A model generated the notes under the pieces. It was not told the origin of the DNA. It searched no databases and saw only the letters and a list, made by a program, of their open reading frames with translations. From positions 1 through 36,423 of the forward strand of contig CAKUFA010000022.1 of assembly GCA_934647165.1 (NCBI GenBank): DNA of 36,423 nt. Reading direction: 5' to 3'. Positions 15,000 through 22,376 of this stretch are shown here, one piece after another (position 1 is the stretch's first letter; every line of letters begins with the position of its first letter). This stretch comes from an uncultured Clostridia bacterium. Lineage in GTDB: Bacteria; Bacillota; Clostridia; Christensenellales; Aristaeellaceae. The position numbers and the translations under genes were made by a program.

Positions 15000-17375
15000 T
15001 TATGCGGCAACCTTCTGGGTCAGGTGATTGTCGTCATAGGGATTCTTGCGCACCACCATGTACACCAACGCGGCCAGCAGGATGAATGCAACCGCCGTGG
15101 CGACGGTGAAGCCGCAGCCGTTGAACAGGAGACCTAGCTGATACACAATCAGGGAAATCGTGTAGGCGAAGCCGCACTGATAGGCCACTGCACCCAGCGT
15201 CCACTTGGGGCTGTTGAATTCACGCTTCATAGCGCCGATGGCAGCGAAGCAGGGTGCGCACAGGAGGTTGAAGAGCATGAAGGCGTAAGCAGCCAGACGG
15301 CCGTGTCCGTTGGAGGATTCGTTGAATGCCGCCGCAATGGGGCTCAGAGCCGCAGCCTTCTCATCCTCGCTCATGTCCTCATCATCCACAACGTCCGCTG
15401 CATCGTCTGCGCCATAGAGCACGCCCAGCACGCCGACAACCTCTTCCTTTGCCACAAGACCCATCACCGTGGCCACTGTGGACGGCGTGTTGCCAAAGCC
15501 CAAAGGTTTGAAGATGGCGCTAACAGGTTTGCCGACACGGCCCAGGATGGACAGATCCATGTCATCCACCGCGCCCCAGGAACCGGCGGCGCGATCCTCG
15601 GCCATTTCAGCAGCCAGCGTAGGCTCCTCGGGTTCCTCGGCATCCTTGGCCAGCGTTCCGGCTTCGGCAGCTGCGTCATAATCGGCTTTAGCGGTTTCGT
15701 AGTCGGCCATTTCAGCCTGATAAGTCTGCTGCGCTTCCAGCTGCACATCAGCAGTGGGCGCCCAGCCATAGCTCTTGGTGAACCAGATGATGATGGAGGA
15801 AAGCAAAATCACCGTGCCGGCACGCTTGATGAAGCTCCAGCCGCGCTCCCACATGCTGTGGAACACGTTCTTGCCGCTCGGGAAGTGATAGGCGGGCAGC
15901 TCCATTACGAAGGGAGCAGGGTCGCCGGCAAACATCTTGGTCTTCTTCAGCATAATACCGGAGATGACGATGGCAGCCACACCGATGAAGTACGCGGAGG
16001 TGGCAACCCAGGCGCTGCCGCCGAACACAGCCGCGGCAATCAGACCGATGATGGGCATTTTCGCGCCGCAGGGGATGAAGGTGGTGGTCATGATGGTCAT
16101 CTTCCGGTCGCGGTCGTTCTCGATCGTGCGGGAAGCCATGATGCCGGGCACGCCGCAGCCGGAACCAATCAGCATCGGGATGAAGCTCTTACCGCTCAGG
16201 CCGAACTTGCGGAAGATACGGTCCATGATGAAGGCGATACGGGCCATGTAGCCAACGTCCTCCAGGATGGCCAGCAGGAAGAACAGCACCAGCATCTGCG
16301 GCACGAAGCCAAGCACCGCGCCGACACCGCCGATGATGCCGTCAACCACAAGCCCGGTCAGCCAACCGGCTGTGCCGATGCCTTCCAGCCAGGTGCGAAC
16401 GTTGTCCTGCACAATTTCGCCAACGAACACGTCGTTGGTCCAGTCTGTTACAATGGTGCCGATGGTGGACACGGAGATGTAATAGACAAACCACATCACT
16501 ACCGCGAAGATGGGCAGAGCCAGCCAGCGGTTGGTTACCACGCGGTCAATCTTGTCGGATACGGTCAGCGCGCCCTTGGGCTTGCCCTTCTTCACGCAGA
16601 TGGAAACCAGCTTGTTGATGTAGGCATAGCGCTGGTTGGTAATGATGGACTCTGCATCATCGTCCATTTCCTTTTCACAGTCGCTGATGACCTTTTCAAT
16701 TTCGGCTTTCACAGTTGCGGGCAGGTTTAGCTCGGCGGCTACTTTTTCGTCTCGCTCAAACAGCTTGATGGCGTACCAGCGCTGGAGGTGCTGCTCGAGG
16801 GCAGCGCCCTTCAGCAGGTCCTCAATGTGGGCAATAGCATGCTCTACGCTGCCCTGGAACACGTGCGGCGGTTCCCGATGGCCGCCCTTGCGTGCAAGCT
16901 CAGAGGCCTTGTTTGCGGCCTGCAGGCTGCCTTCACCCTTCAGGGCGGAGGTTTCAACCACCGTGCACTGGAGCGCTTCGCCCAGCTTCTTCAGATCGAT
17001 CTTGTCTCCGTTTTTGCGGGTCACGTCGATCATGTTCATGGCCATCACCATGGGGATGCCAAGCTCCGCCAGCTGGGTGGTCAGGTACAGGTTGCGCTCG
17101 ATGTTCGTGGAGTCCACGATGTTCAGGATAACGTCCGGTTTTTCGTTCACCAGATAGCCGCGCGCCACAACCTCTTCCAGCGTGTAGGGGGACAGGCTGT
17201 AGATGCCGGGCAAGTCCTGAATAATCACATCGGAGGCGCCTTTCAGTTTGCCTTCCTTCTTCTCCACAGTCACGCCGGGCCAGTTGCCCACAAACTGGTT
17301 GGAACCTGTCAGGGCGTTGAACATTGTGGTTTTGCCACAGTTCGGGTTGCCTGCCAGGGCAATTTTGATCGCCAT
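15000..17375 (-). CDS. feoB: Ferrous iron transporter FeoB, with an extra Ala/Glu-rich insertion
   Basis: FeoB imports Fe2+ across the cytoplasmic membrane. The 791 residues show the GTPase domain with P-loop GNPNCGKT (9-16), NWPGVTVEKKEG and DLPGIYSLSPYTLEE, a helical spacer (about 170-270), and the membrane domain with two Gate motifs, including GSGCGVPGIMASRTIE and the later LLCAPCFAAIGAMKRE. Unusual is an Ala/Glu/Asp-rich segment at about residues 545-605 between IIIWFTKSYGWAP and SILGRVGKPVSAIFKPLGFG; most FeoBs have only a short loop there. The ATG has GGGAGG upstream. It lies third in the operon after two feoA genes, with a palindromic operator in the 88-base gap before it. Confidence 0.96.
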   Translation of the reverse strand: MAIKIALAGNPNCGKTTMFNALTGSNQFVGNWPGVTVEKKEGKLKGASDVIIQDLPGIYSLSPYTLEEVVARGYLVNEKPDVILNIVDSTNIERNLYLTTQLAELGIPMVMAMNMIDVTRKNGDKIDLKKLGEALQCTVVETSALKGEGSLQAANKASELARKGGHREPPHVFQGSVEHAIAHIEDLLKGAALEQHLQRWYAIKLFERDEKVAAELNLPATVKAEIEKVISDCEKEMDDDAESIITNQRYAYINKLVSICVKKGKPKGALTVSDKIDRVVTNRWLALPIFAVVMWFVYYISVSTIGTIVTDWTNDVFVGEIVQDNVRTWLEGIGTAGWLTGLVVDGIIGGVGAVLGFVPQMLVLFFLLAILEDVGYMARIAFIMDRIFRKFGLSGKSFIPMLIGSGCGVPGIMASRTIENDRDRKMTIMTTTFIPCGAKMPIIGLIAAAVFGGSAWVATSAYFIGVAAIVISGIMLKKTKMFAGDPAPFVMELPAYHFPSGKNVFHSMWERGWSFIKRAGTVILLSSIIIWFTKSYGWAPTADVQLEAQQTYQAEMADYETAKADYDAAAEAGTLAKDAEEPEEPTLAAEMAEDRAAGSWGAVDDMDLSILGRVGKPVSAIFKPLGFGNTPSTVATVMGLVAKEEVVGVLGVLYGADDAADVVDDEDMSEDEKAAALSPIAAAFNESSNGHGRLAAYAFMLFNLLCAPCFAAIGAMKREFNSPKWTLGAVAYQCGFAYTISLIVYQLGLLFNGCGFTVATAVAFILLAALVYMVVRKNPYDDNHLTQKVAA

Positions 17376-17406
17376 GCGAGTAGCCTCCCTTTCAATTTTG
17401 CAAGTA

Positions 17407-17420
17407 TTAGCATATGCTAA
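17407..17420. promoter_or_regulatory. TTAG-N6-CTAA operator between feoA and feoB
   Basis: A perfect 14-base palindrome, TTAG-CATATG-CTAA, in the feoA-feoB gap. Its spacing is the same as at 18001, 18094 and 19387. It could serve an internal promoter or add a repressor site within the operon. Confidence 0.65.
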
Positions 17421-17463
17421 CTCTTCTGCTTAAAAAAAGCGGTTTCAGCCGGGGCCTTGCCGC

Positions 17464-17685
17464 TCATTCCACCTCAATCATTTCCGCATCGCCCTTCCGC
17501 ACACTCAGCTCATAGCCGCGCACGGTCAGCTCCATGGGGTCGCCCAACGGCGCAACCTTGCGCACATAGACCTGCGTGCCGCGGGTCAGCCCCATGTCCA
17601 TGATGCGCCGCTTCAGCGCGCCTTCGCCGTGGAGCTTCACAATCGTTGCCGTTTCGCCGACTTTGACTTCCTTGAGACTCTTCAT
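17464..17685 (-). CDS. feoA: FeoA-domain protein (second in operon)
   Basis: FeoA proteins are small SH3-like partners of the FeoB iron transporter. This 73-residue copy has the classic form: SLKEVKVGETATIVKLHGEGALKRRIMDMGLTRGTQVYVRKVAPLGDPMELTVRGYELSVRKGDAEMIEV. The start at 17685 is set by GGGAGG nine bases before it; a longer frame would reach back over the previous feoA. It lies 52 bases after the first feoA and 88 before feoB. The GLTRGTQV and PMELTVRGYELSVRK patterns are those of FeoA proteins encoded directly before feoB. Confidence 0.93.
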   Translation of the reverse strand: MKSLKEVKVGETATIVKLHGEGALKRRIMDMGLTRGTQVYVRKVAPLGDPMELTVRGYELSVRKGDAEMIEVE

Positions 17686-17737
17686 CCTGGTTTTCCTCCC
17701 TTTTTGTTGCTTGGGCGCATGGAGCATTCTCCGGCAG

Positions 17738-17950
17738 TCAGACCATGATGCGCATGGCCATGGTCTTGTCCAAGGCAATGCGGCTGTCCTTCACGGAGAG
17801 GATCATGTTTCCGCCCATTTCGCTGACCACCTGAACCGTTTCACCAACCACAAATCCAAGCTCCGCCAAATGCTGGCGGACATCATCCCGCCCGGTGATT
17901 TTCAGGATAGTTCCTGCATCGCCGACATTGGCCATTCCCAATGGCATCAT
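17738..17950 (-). CDS. feoA: FeoA-domain protein (first in operon, divergent copy)
   Basis: The 70-residue protein is also FeoA-like: GMANVGDAGTILKITGRDDVRQHLAELGFVVGETVQVVSEM with the later GGNMILSVKDSRIALDKTMAMRIMV. It differs clearly from the second copy (AELGFVVGETV against MDMGLTRGTQV; RIALD against ELSVR), so the two are not a recent duplication. Two FeoA proteins of differing type before feoB are common in Clostridia. GAGAGGGGGA precedes the tandem ATG codons at 17950 and 17947. It is the first gene after the promoter at 18026-18054. Confidence 0.9.
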   Translation of the reverse strand: MMPLGMANVGDAGTILKITGRDDVRQHLAELGFVVGETVQVVSEMGGNMILSVKDSRIALDKTMAMRIMV

Positions 17951-17998
17951 GAACGTCCCCCTCTCTTGCTGAAACCCTGCAATATTCGATTTGAATGA

Positions 17999-18016
17999 GG
18001 TTAGAACTTTCTAACC
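17999..18016. promoter_or_regulatory. Operator just downstream of the feo promoter
   Basis: A perfect 18-base interrupted palindrome, GGTTAGAA-CT-TTCTAACC, containing TTAG-N6-CTAA at 18001-18014. It begins 11 bases after the -10, so it covers the start of the transcript. Confidence 0.75.
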
Positions 18017-18025
18017 GCGGCGAGA

Positions 18026-18054
18026 AGTTTAGCATATCTAACCATATTTGTCAA
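18026..18054 (-). promoter_or_regulatory. Promoter of the feo operon, with an operator-like site in its spacer
   Basis: On the minus strand TTGACA (18049-18054), 17-base spacer, TAAACT (18026-18031). An imperfect operator with N5 rather than N6 (TTAG-N5-CTAA, 18029-18041) overlaps the -10 and the spacer. Confidence 0.78.
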
Positions 18055-18093
18055 CCCTAATTTCCAAGAAAACTCTCTGCGAAAAGAAGATGG

Positions 18094-18107
18094 TTAGAAT
18101 ATTCTAA
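18094..18107. promoter_or_regulatory. Operator upstream of the feo promoter
   Basis: Perfect palindrome TTAG-AATATT-CTAA, 39 bases upstream of the -35. With 18001-18014 it flanks the promoter on both sides. Confidence 0.65.
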
Positions 18108-18163
18108 TTAGTTGAGGCTTACTTTCGTACAACCTGCATGAAAGCAAAGGCCGCAGCATGAAA

Positions 18164-18202
18164 TTCCCCCCTCTTCCCGTCAATTAAAGGAGGAGGGGGA
18201 AA
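18164..18202 (-). terminator. Probable terminator of the DUF3793-flavodoxin operon
   Basis: C-rich arm (18164-18177) pairs imperfectly with a G-rich arm (18189-18202) around an 11-base loop. The minus strand ends GAATTTC, a weak T-tract. Confidence 0.4.
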
Positions 18203-18207
18203 GAGGG

Positions 18208-18621
18208 TCAAGCCTTTTTCAGCGTTTCGCCGAGGGCCATGCATTGTGCAAGTACATCTGCATCAGCCTCATCCTGGCAAATTACGCTTTCCGCAACAAG
18301 CTCAATTCCTGCGGCGCGGCAGTCGTCCTCCCAGGTTTGCATCCATTCGCCATTGCCCCAACCGTAGGAACCAAACAGCACGGCCTTTTTTCCGCGGAGC
18401 ACATCTTTGCAAGCATCAAACATGGGCTGGAATTCGCTTTCTTCCAGCACTTCGGAACCCATGGCCGGGCAGCCCATGGCAATTTTGTCTACATCCGCTG
18501 CTTTGGCGGGGGTGAATTCGTCCGCGGTGTACAGCACGGCGCCGGCGCCTTGCGCCACTGCTTCCGCCATGGCCTGCGTATGTCCCGTGCCACTCCAATA
18601 AACCACTGCAATCTGACTCAT
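18208..18621 (-). CDS. Flavodoxin
   Basis: The 137-residue protein is a short-chain flavodoxin, an FMN electron carrier that can replace ferredoxin when iron is scarce. The FMN phosphate loop is visible as SGTGHTQAMAEAV (10-22); other family blocks are the 50s-type loop MGCPAMGSEVLEE and the 80s loop FGSYGWGNGEWMQTWED. The length matches clostridial flavodoxins. It follows the DUF3793 gene by 82 bases, with GGAGCG before the ATG. Its location behind a feo-type operator and next to feoAB supports iron-responsive expression. Confidence 0.95.
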   Translation of the reverse strand: MSQIAVVYWSGTGHTQAMAEAVAQGAGAVLYTADEFTPAKAADVDKIAMGCPAMGSEVLEESEFQPMFDACKDVLRGKKAVLFGSYGWGNGEWMQTWEDDCRAAGIELVAESVICQDEADADVLAQCMALGETLKKA

Positions 18622-18703
18622 TTTTCATCGCTCCTTTTTGCTATTGCTTAGCACGTTATGCAGCAACTGCGGTTTTGCCGCCGTGCCGCCCGAAACAGCC
18701 TTT

Positions 18704-19255
18704 TCAGGCTGCGACGGTCAGTTTTTCCATGCTCCACCCGGAGCGGAACAGCCGCGTGTATACCTCCCGGCAATGCTCATATTGCCGAAAGATTTTCTGC
18801 GCCTGGCATATGTTGTGGTAGGCTTTCCAACAACCGCACAGTGCGCATCCCTGCCCGCTGTTGTCAATGAAGGCTGTCACGTCATCCAACGGATACCCCA
18901 GGAATATGCCGATTTCATGGGGAAAGCTTTCCTGCGACTGCAAATGCCTGCGCAATGTGGCGATAGCCTCACCCGGTGTGCACTTTTCGTAGCCTTCCCT
19001 GTGCAGGAAAGCCTGATTCCTTGGGCAGGCAAGCACTTCCTTCAGCGCCTTCGGCCGATACAGGTAAATCAGAGCATGACCTTCTTCGCGTTTGAGCACC
19101 GTCAGCACAACGCCGCGCAGAGCCAACCGATGCGCCAGCTGCAACCGCTCCCGTTCAAAATCGGCCGGGTCGGCGATGGTTGCTTTCATCAGGTTACCGA
19201 CCTTCAACTTTGCCAGCGTTGGAGCACCATGTTCTACCAGCAGTTGTTCCAGCAT
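18704..19255 (-). CDS. DUF3793-family protein
   Basis: The 183-residue protein matches the DUF3793 family of Clostridia, whose role is unknown. Visible signs are the N-terminal APTLAKLKVGNLMKA, HALIYLYRPKALKEVL, HEIGIFLGYPLDDVTAFI and the Cys pair in GQGCALCGCWKAY, and a C-terminal RLFRSGWSMEKL. The Cys-x-x-Cys-x-Cys run could bind metal or a cofactor. I chose the ATG at 19255, seven bases after AGGAG; 19261 is too close to it. It is the first gene of the DUF3793-flavodoxin pair. The link to flavodoxin and to the feo-type operators suggests a function in iron starvation or electron transfer; that is inference. Confidence 0.75.
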   Translation of the reverse strand: MLEQLLVEHGAPTLAKLKVGNLMKATIADPADFERERLQLAHRLALRGVVLTVLKREEGHALIYLYRPKALKEVLACPRNQAFLHREGYEKCTPGEAIATLRRHLQSQESFPHEIGIFLGYPLDDVTAFIDNSGQGCALCGCWKAYHNICQAQKIFRQYEHCREVYTRLFRSGWSMEKLTVAA

Positions 19256-19270
19256 GCTCATTCTCCTTTT

Positions 19271-19288
19271 GGTTAAACACAACTAACC
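19271..19288. promoter_or_regulatory. Imperfect operator near the DUF3793 start
   Basis: GGTTAA-N6-CTAACC: one base off the TTAG-N6-CTAA pattern (core 19273-19286). It ends about 17 bases before the chosen start codon and abuts the ribosome binding site. Confidence 0.45.
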
Positions 19289-19301
19289 TTTGCGGGAAAA
19301 G

Positions 19302-19331
19302 AAGCGCACGGGCCGCGCAACCCGTGCGCTT
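19302..19331 (-). terminator. Terminator-like hairpin in the DUF3793 leader (possible attenuator)
   Basis: A perfect 11-bp GC-rich stem (19302-19312 with 19321-19331), loop of 8. On the minus strand it is followed by CTTTT. It lies between the promoter and the gene, so it would stop transcripts before the coding region unless melted or read through. Confidence 0.6.
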
Positions 19332-19384
19332 TCGGCGCATAGGGGGAATCTGCAAGCCCTTGCGCCAAGGGGAACATCATGGCA

Positions 19385-19402
19385 CGTTAGTTGTAACTAA
19401 CG
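19385..19402. promoter_or_regulatory. Operator at the DUF3793-flavodoxin promoter
   Basis: Perfect 18-base palindrome CGTTAGTT-GT-AACTAACG with core TTAG-N6-CTAA (19387-19400), nine bases beyond the -10. The position matches the feo operator at 18001-18014. Confidence 0.72.
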
Positions 19403-19409
19403 CATGAAT

Positions 19410-19438
19410 AAGATAGCATATGCGCGCAATTCTGTCAA
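19410..19438 (-). promoter_or_regulatory. Promoter of the DUF3793-flavodoxin operon
   Basis: On the minus strand TTGACA (19433-19438), 17-base spacer, TATCTT (19410-19415). Confidence 0.75.
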
Positions 19439-19448
19439 CCCTTTTTGC

Positions 19449-19484
19449 AAAAAAAAAGAAGAAGCTGTGGTGCAGCCTCTTCTT
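19449..19484 (-). terminator. Strong terminator of the DUF4965 transcript
   Basis: 12-bp stem (19456-19467 with 19473-19484, one wobble), 5-base loop, and nine T residues on the minus strand. It stands beyond the tandem repeats, just before the next promoter. Confidence 0.85.
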
Positions 19485-19570
19485 TAGGGTTATTTCAGCG
19501 GTAGGAAGGACATTGCGGTGGAACAGTATCAGGTGCGATGGATGGCTGCGGGTATGTGTGGTTTCTTTGC

Positions 19571-19965
19571 GGCGGGCGGACGCGGGCATTGCTACGCTCG
19601 CCCGCGATGCGTGGGAGAAGGTTCCCTGGGGAGAGGACGAGGGAAGGGGCGCAGCCCCTTCACCCCGCGAAGGGACTTCGCCCCTTTCGAAACCCATTCA
19701 GCGGCGGGCGGACGCGGGCATTGCTACGCTCGCCCGCGATGCGTGGGAGAAGGTTCCCTGGGGAGAGGACGAGGGAAGGGGCGCAGCCCCTTCACCCCGC
19801 GAAGGGACTTCGCCCCTTTCGAAACCCATTCAGCGGCGGGTGGACGCGGGCATTGCTACGCTCGCCCGCGATGCGTGGGAGAAGGTTCCCTGAGGGGAGG
19901 ACGATGGAAGGGGCGCAGCCCCTTCACCCCGCGAAGGGACTTCGCTCCTTTCGAAACCCATTCAG
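19571..19965. repeat. Three tandem copies of a 132-bp unit
   Basis: Copies start at 19571, 19703 and 19835. The first two look identical by eye; the third has a few substitutions and no net length change. Each unit is GC-rich with inner inverted repeats, such as GCGGGC/GCCCGC and AAGGGGC/GCCCCTT. Because 132 is a multiple of three, open frames run through all copies on the plus strand; they have no family similarity and I take them as artefacts. If transcribed, the array lies in the 3' untranslated part of the DUF4965 message. Confidence 0.9.
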
Positions 19966-19974
19966 TCCCTTTGT

Positions 19975-21903
19975 TTAGGCATTTGCTGTCAACATGGGCA
20001 TATAGACGCCACCTTGTACGCTTCGGGCAATGAAGGCCACAGATTCACCGCTTTTGGTGTCATACCAGTCGGAGAAAGGCACGCGCGTGGTGGTTGTGCG
20101 CAGATAGTGTGCAAGGGGAGCGATCAGCTTAGCGAACGTCGTCTTATCCTGCGCCATGCTGGCTACCCACACCAACCAGTCGCTCTTGGTATAGTCCGCA
20201 CGGGAGTCCAGCGGCAGGCCGTATTCATTCATCAGCGGCAGATAGCTTTCCGTTTCAGCTTTATAGAAGGACGCGGGCAGCAGCTTCAATCCTAGCACAA
20301 CGTCCCACACCAGGTTGTACTTCATGCTCCAGCCGTTTCCATCAAAGGTCAGCGCGGTGTTATGCTCGCCCTTGGCGCGCTCAAGCCAGCTTTCAGCCAT
20401 TTCATGGGCGCGCTTTTCCCATTGGTCAGCTTCCGCCGTGCGGCCCATCCGGCGCAGAATGCGGCTATAGCATGCCACGCCAACCGTTGCTTTGGCGGCA
20501 AGGTTCACATTGCGGTTCATGTGGCCGGCAAAGTCGTCCGTGCACAGCTGGTCGCCGGGATCCTCACCATACTGGTCAAGGTATTTCACCCACTTATCCA
20601 GCACATCCGGGCAGCTTTCCGCAAGCGCTTCGGATGCGCCGAACGCCATGGCGCTTTCCAGCATGATGAGCATATTGCCGCATTCTTCCACGGGCATCTG
20701 GCTGCGGAAGTCATACACGTCCATCCCCGCGGGATACAGATAATACGGCGGATGCACCATGCCGTTTTCGCAATGCTGGCGCGCGGCGTATACCTGACCT
20801 GTGGCATAGGGATAGCGGCCCACATCGTGGGGGGCAAAGTCAAACTCCCACACAGGCATTTGGGCAAAGCGGATCACCGGGCGGCAGAGGGCGTTCACAA
20901 GCTCCGGGCAGTATTTCAGGAACAGCGGAATGGAGGGATAACTCACGTCCACCGTGCCGATGCAGCCGTTGGAGTCATTTTCCTTGGAAAGCAGCGCTAT
21001 TTCACCATCGGGAGTGGCGATAAGCTTATGTGCCGCGAAGGTATGCCGCCAGGCAGCACTGGCAATCAGGCGATAATCCTCTCCGCCAAAGGTCTGCGCC
21101 TCATCCATCACGGCCTTATCCAGTGTGCAGCACTTGCCGAGCAGTTCGTCGTGCCGGCGATCGAATTCCTTCAGTGCATCTACAATGGTTTTGCCATCCC
21201 GCATATACCAGGTGCGGCACAATGCGCCAAAGTAGTTGATGGAGGCCACGTCATCATATCCCAGCAGCACGGTGGCAGCGGCGTCGTCTTCCACTGTCAC
21301 ATTCCAGTCGAAGGTCAGGCCGTTGTCGTGCTTTTGCACCTGTCCTTCGCGGCTGGCAAGATACAGGTAACCCCAATCCATGGTGATGTGGTCGCCGGAA
21401 TGCCCCAATACCTTTTGCTGCTTTTGCCCCACATAGGCCATTTGCAGCCCCTCATGGGTATAGGCGCAGCCAAGCATGGCCGGGGGCACCACGCCGTCAT
21501 AGCACAGGGCGTTGTCGGCAAACAGCTGCATTTGCACGCTGTGGGCACATCCGTCAGTGCTGTTGAGCCACAGGTCAACATAGGTCACCGGGGCAGACAG
21601 CATATCCAGATCATCCGGCAGCGCGGGTGACCAGAAGCGCACCGTCAGGCGGACAGCGCCTGCGCGCAGCACGCTCACGGTCTGGGTGGGGGTTACGTGC
21701 ACGCTTTCCGTCACGGCTTCGGCGCTGGAAGCACGGCCGAGCCAGTGGTAATGCTTACCATCCACAGTGATGCTGCCGCGCAGGGGCTTTTCGGCCTTTG
21801 ACCAGTGCATGGCAGTCGCGGCGGTCAGTGTATCGCCGGGCATCCAGATGGAAAAATAGGGGTCGTTGACAATCAACGGCAAGGCGGGAATACGGTCTGA
21901 CAT
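19975..21903 (-). CDS. DUF4965 / GtaA-like glutaminase-related protein
   Basis: The 642-residue protein resembles the fungal glutaminase A (GtaA) group found in many gut bacteria (domains DUF4964, DUF5127, DUF4965, DUF1793). The N-terminus is IPALPLIVNDPYFSIW; a beta-rich segment fills about 90-230. The (alpha/alpha) part has FGGEDYRLIASAAWRHTFAAHK, LSKENDSNGCIGTVDVSYP, DVGRYPYATG and the late WSMKYNLVWDVVLGLKLLP. There is no signal peptide, unlike secreted relatives, so it is probably cytoplasmic. Activity on glutamine is unproven for bacterial members; the fold is glycosidase-like, so a sugar substrate is equally possible. The ATG at 21903 has AGGAGAG upstream; longer frames lack support. 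Confidence 0.82.
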   Translation of the reverse strand: MSDRIPALPLIVNDPYFSIWMPGDTLTAATAMHWSKAEKPLRGSITVDGKHYHWLGRASSAEAVTESVHVTPTQTVSVLRAGAVRLTVRFWSPALPDDLDMLSAPVTYVDLWLNSTDGCAHSVQMQLFADNALCYDGVVPPAMLGCAYTHEGLQMAYVGQKQQKVLGHSGDHITMDWGYLYLASREGQVQKHDNGLTFDWNVTVEDDAAATVLLGYDDVASINYFGALCRTWYMRDGKTIVDALKEFDRRHDELLGKCCTLDKAVMDEAQTFGGEDYRLIASAAWRHTFAAHKLIATPDGEIALLSKENDSNGCIGTVDVSYPSIPLFLKYCPELVNALCRPVIRFAQMPVWEFDFAPHDVGRYPYATGQVYAARQHCENGMVHPPYYLYPAGMDVYDFRSQMPVEECGNMLIMLESAMAFGASEALAESCPDVLDKWVKYLDQYGEDPGDQLCTDDFAGHMNRNVNLAAKATVGVACYSRILRRMGRTAEADQWEKRAHEMAESWLERAKGEHNTALTFDGNGWSMKYNLVWDVVLGLKLLPASFYKAETESYLPLMNEYGLPLDSRADYTKSDWLVWVASMAQDKTTFAKLIAPLAHYLRTTTTRVPFSDWYDTKSGESVAFIARSVQGGVYMPMLTANA

Positions 21904-22376
21904 AGGGCGAATCTCTCCTTTTCGTATGTGCGTCAGTGGGTTTCTATATTTTAATATCATCAGGCATCTAAAAGCAAGGTCTTCCGCATGACCGAAATAC
22001 GCGTTTGATAGGCCATTTTTCCGGACATGGAAGCAAAAAACGGATGTGCCTGTCAAAAAACGCCGAATCGGCGGATGTGCGTGGCATCAATACGGTGCAG
22101 GGAGGCGTATTTCACGAATTGTTCATGCCTGACAGCTTGCATTTGCCGTGCATTCGGATTATGATGGAACTATCCCGAACGCAGATGCTGTAACAGATGG
22201 ACAAAAACTTTCAAGTGTCGCAAGGCGGCAAAAAAATGCCTGCATGTGCCGATTTTATGGACTGTCCCCACTGTTCAAACGCTTGCGGTTGTGGTATAAC
22301 AAAGGATGAAACCGTTCCTGTGCAAAGCACGGCGGTTTCTAGGCGCATTGCGCCAGGTTAGAGAGGTGAAATTCCC
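21904..22376. other. Divergent intergenic region between the DUF4965 gene and ftsH
   Basis: No gene seen in 473 bases. Toward ftsH there are two candidate promoters: TTGCAT (22137-22142), 17 bases, TATGAT (22160-22165); and an extended -10 TGG-TATAAC (22295-22300). Toward the DUF4965 gene, a TAAAAT -10 near 21950 with TTGCTT upstream is a weak candidate. Confidence 0.5.
22137..22165 (+). promoter_or_regulatory. Candidate promoter of ftsH
   Basis: TTGCAT, 17-base spacer, TATGAT; four to five of six bases match in each hexamer. It would give a leader of about 205 bases. Confidence 0.5.

Noticed and set aside
14723..15010. 95-codon minus-strand frame between feoB and the regulator
   Set aside because: It is in another frame from the Cys-rich FeoB-associated peptide at 14769-14906, which has the membrane helix, Cys tail and a good ribosome binding site.
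15303..16730. Plus-strand frame of 475 codons opposite feoB
   Set aside because: His/Gly-rich shadow of feoB codon bias; no family similarity.
19571..19965. CRISPR array
   Set aside because: The repeats are directly adjacent 132-bp units without unique spacers, and no cas genes are nearby.
19420..20033. Open frames of 146-171 codons on the plus strand through the tandem repeats
   Set aside because: They exist because the 132-bp unit is a multiple of three; all three frames stay open, there is no family similarity, and the region lies downstream of a minus-strand gene.
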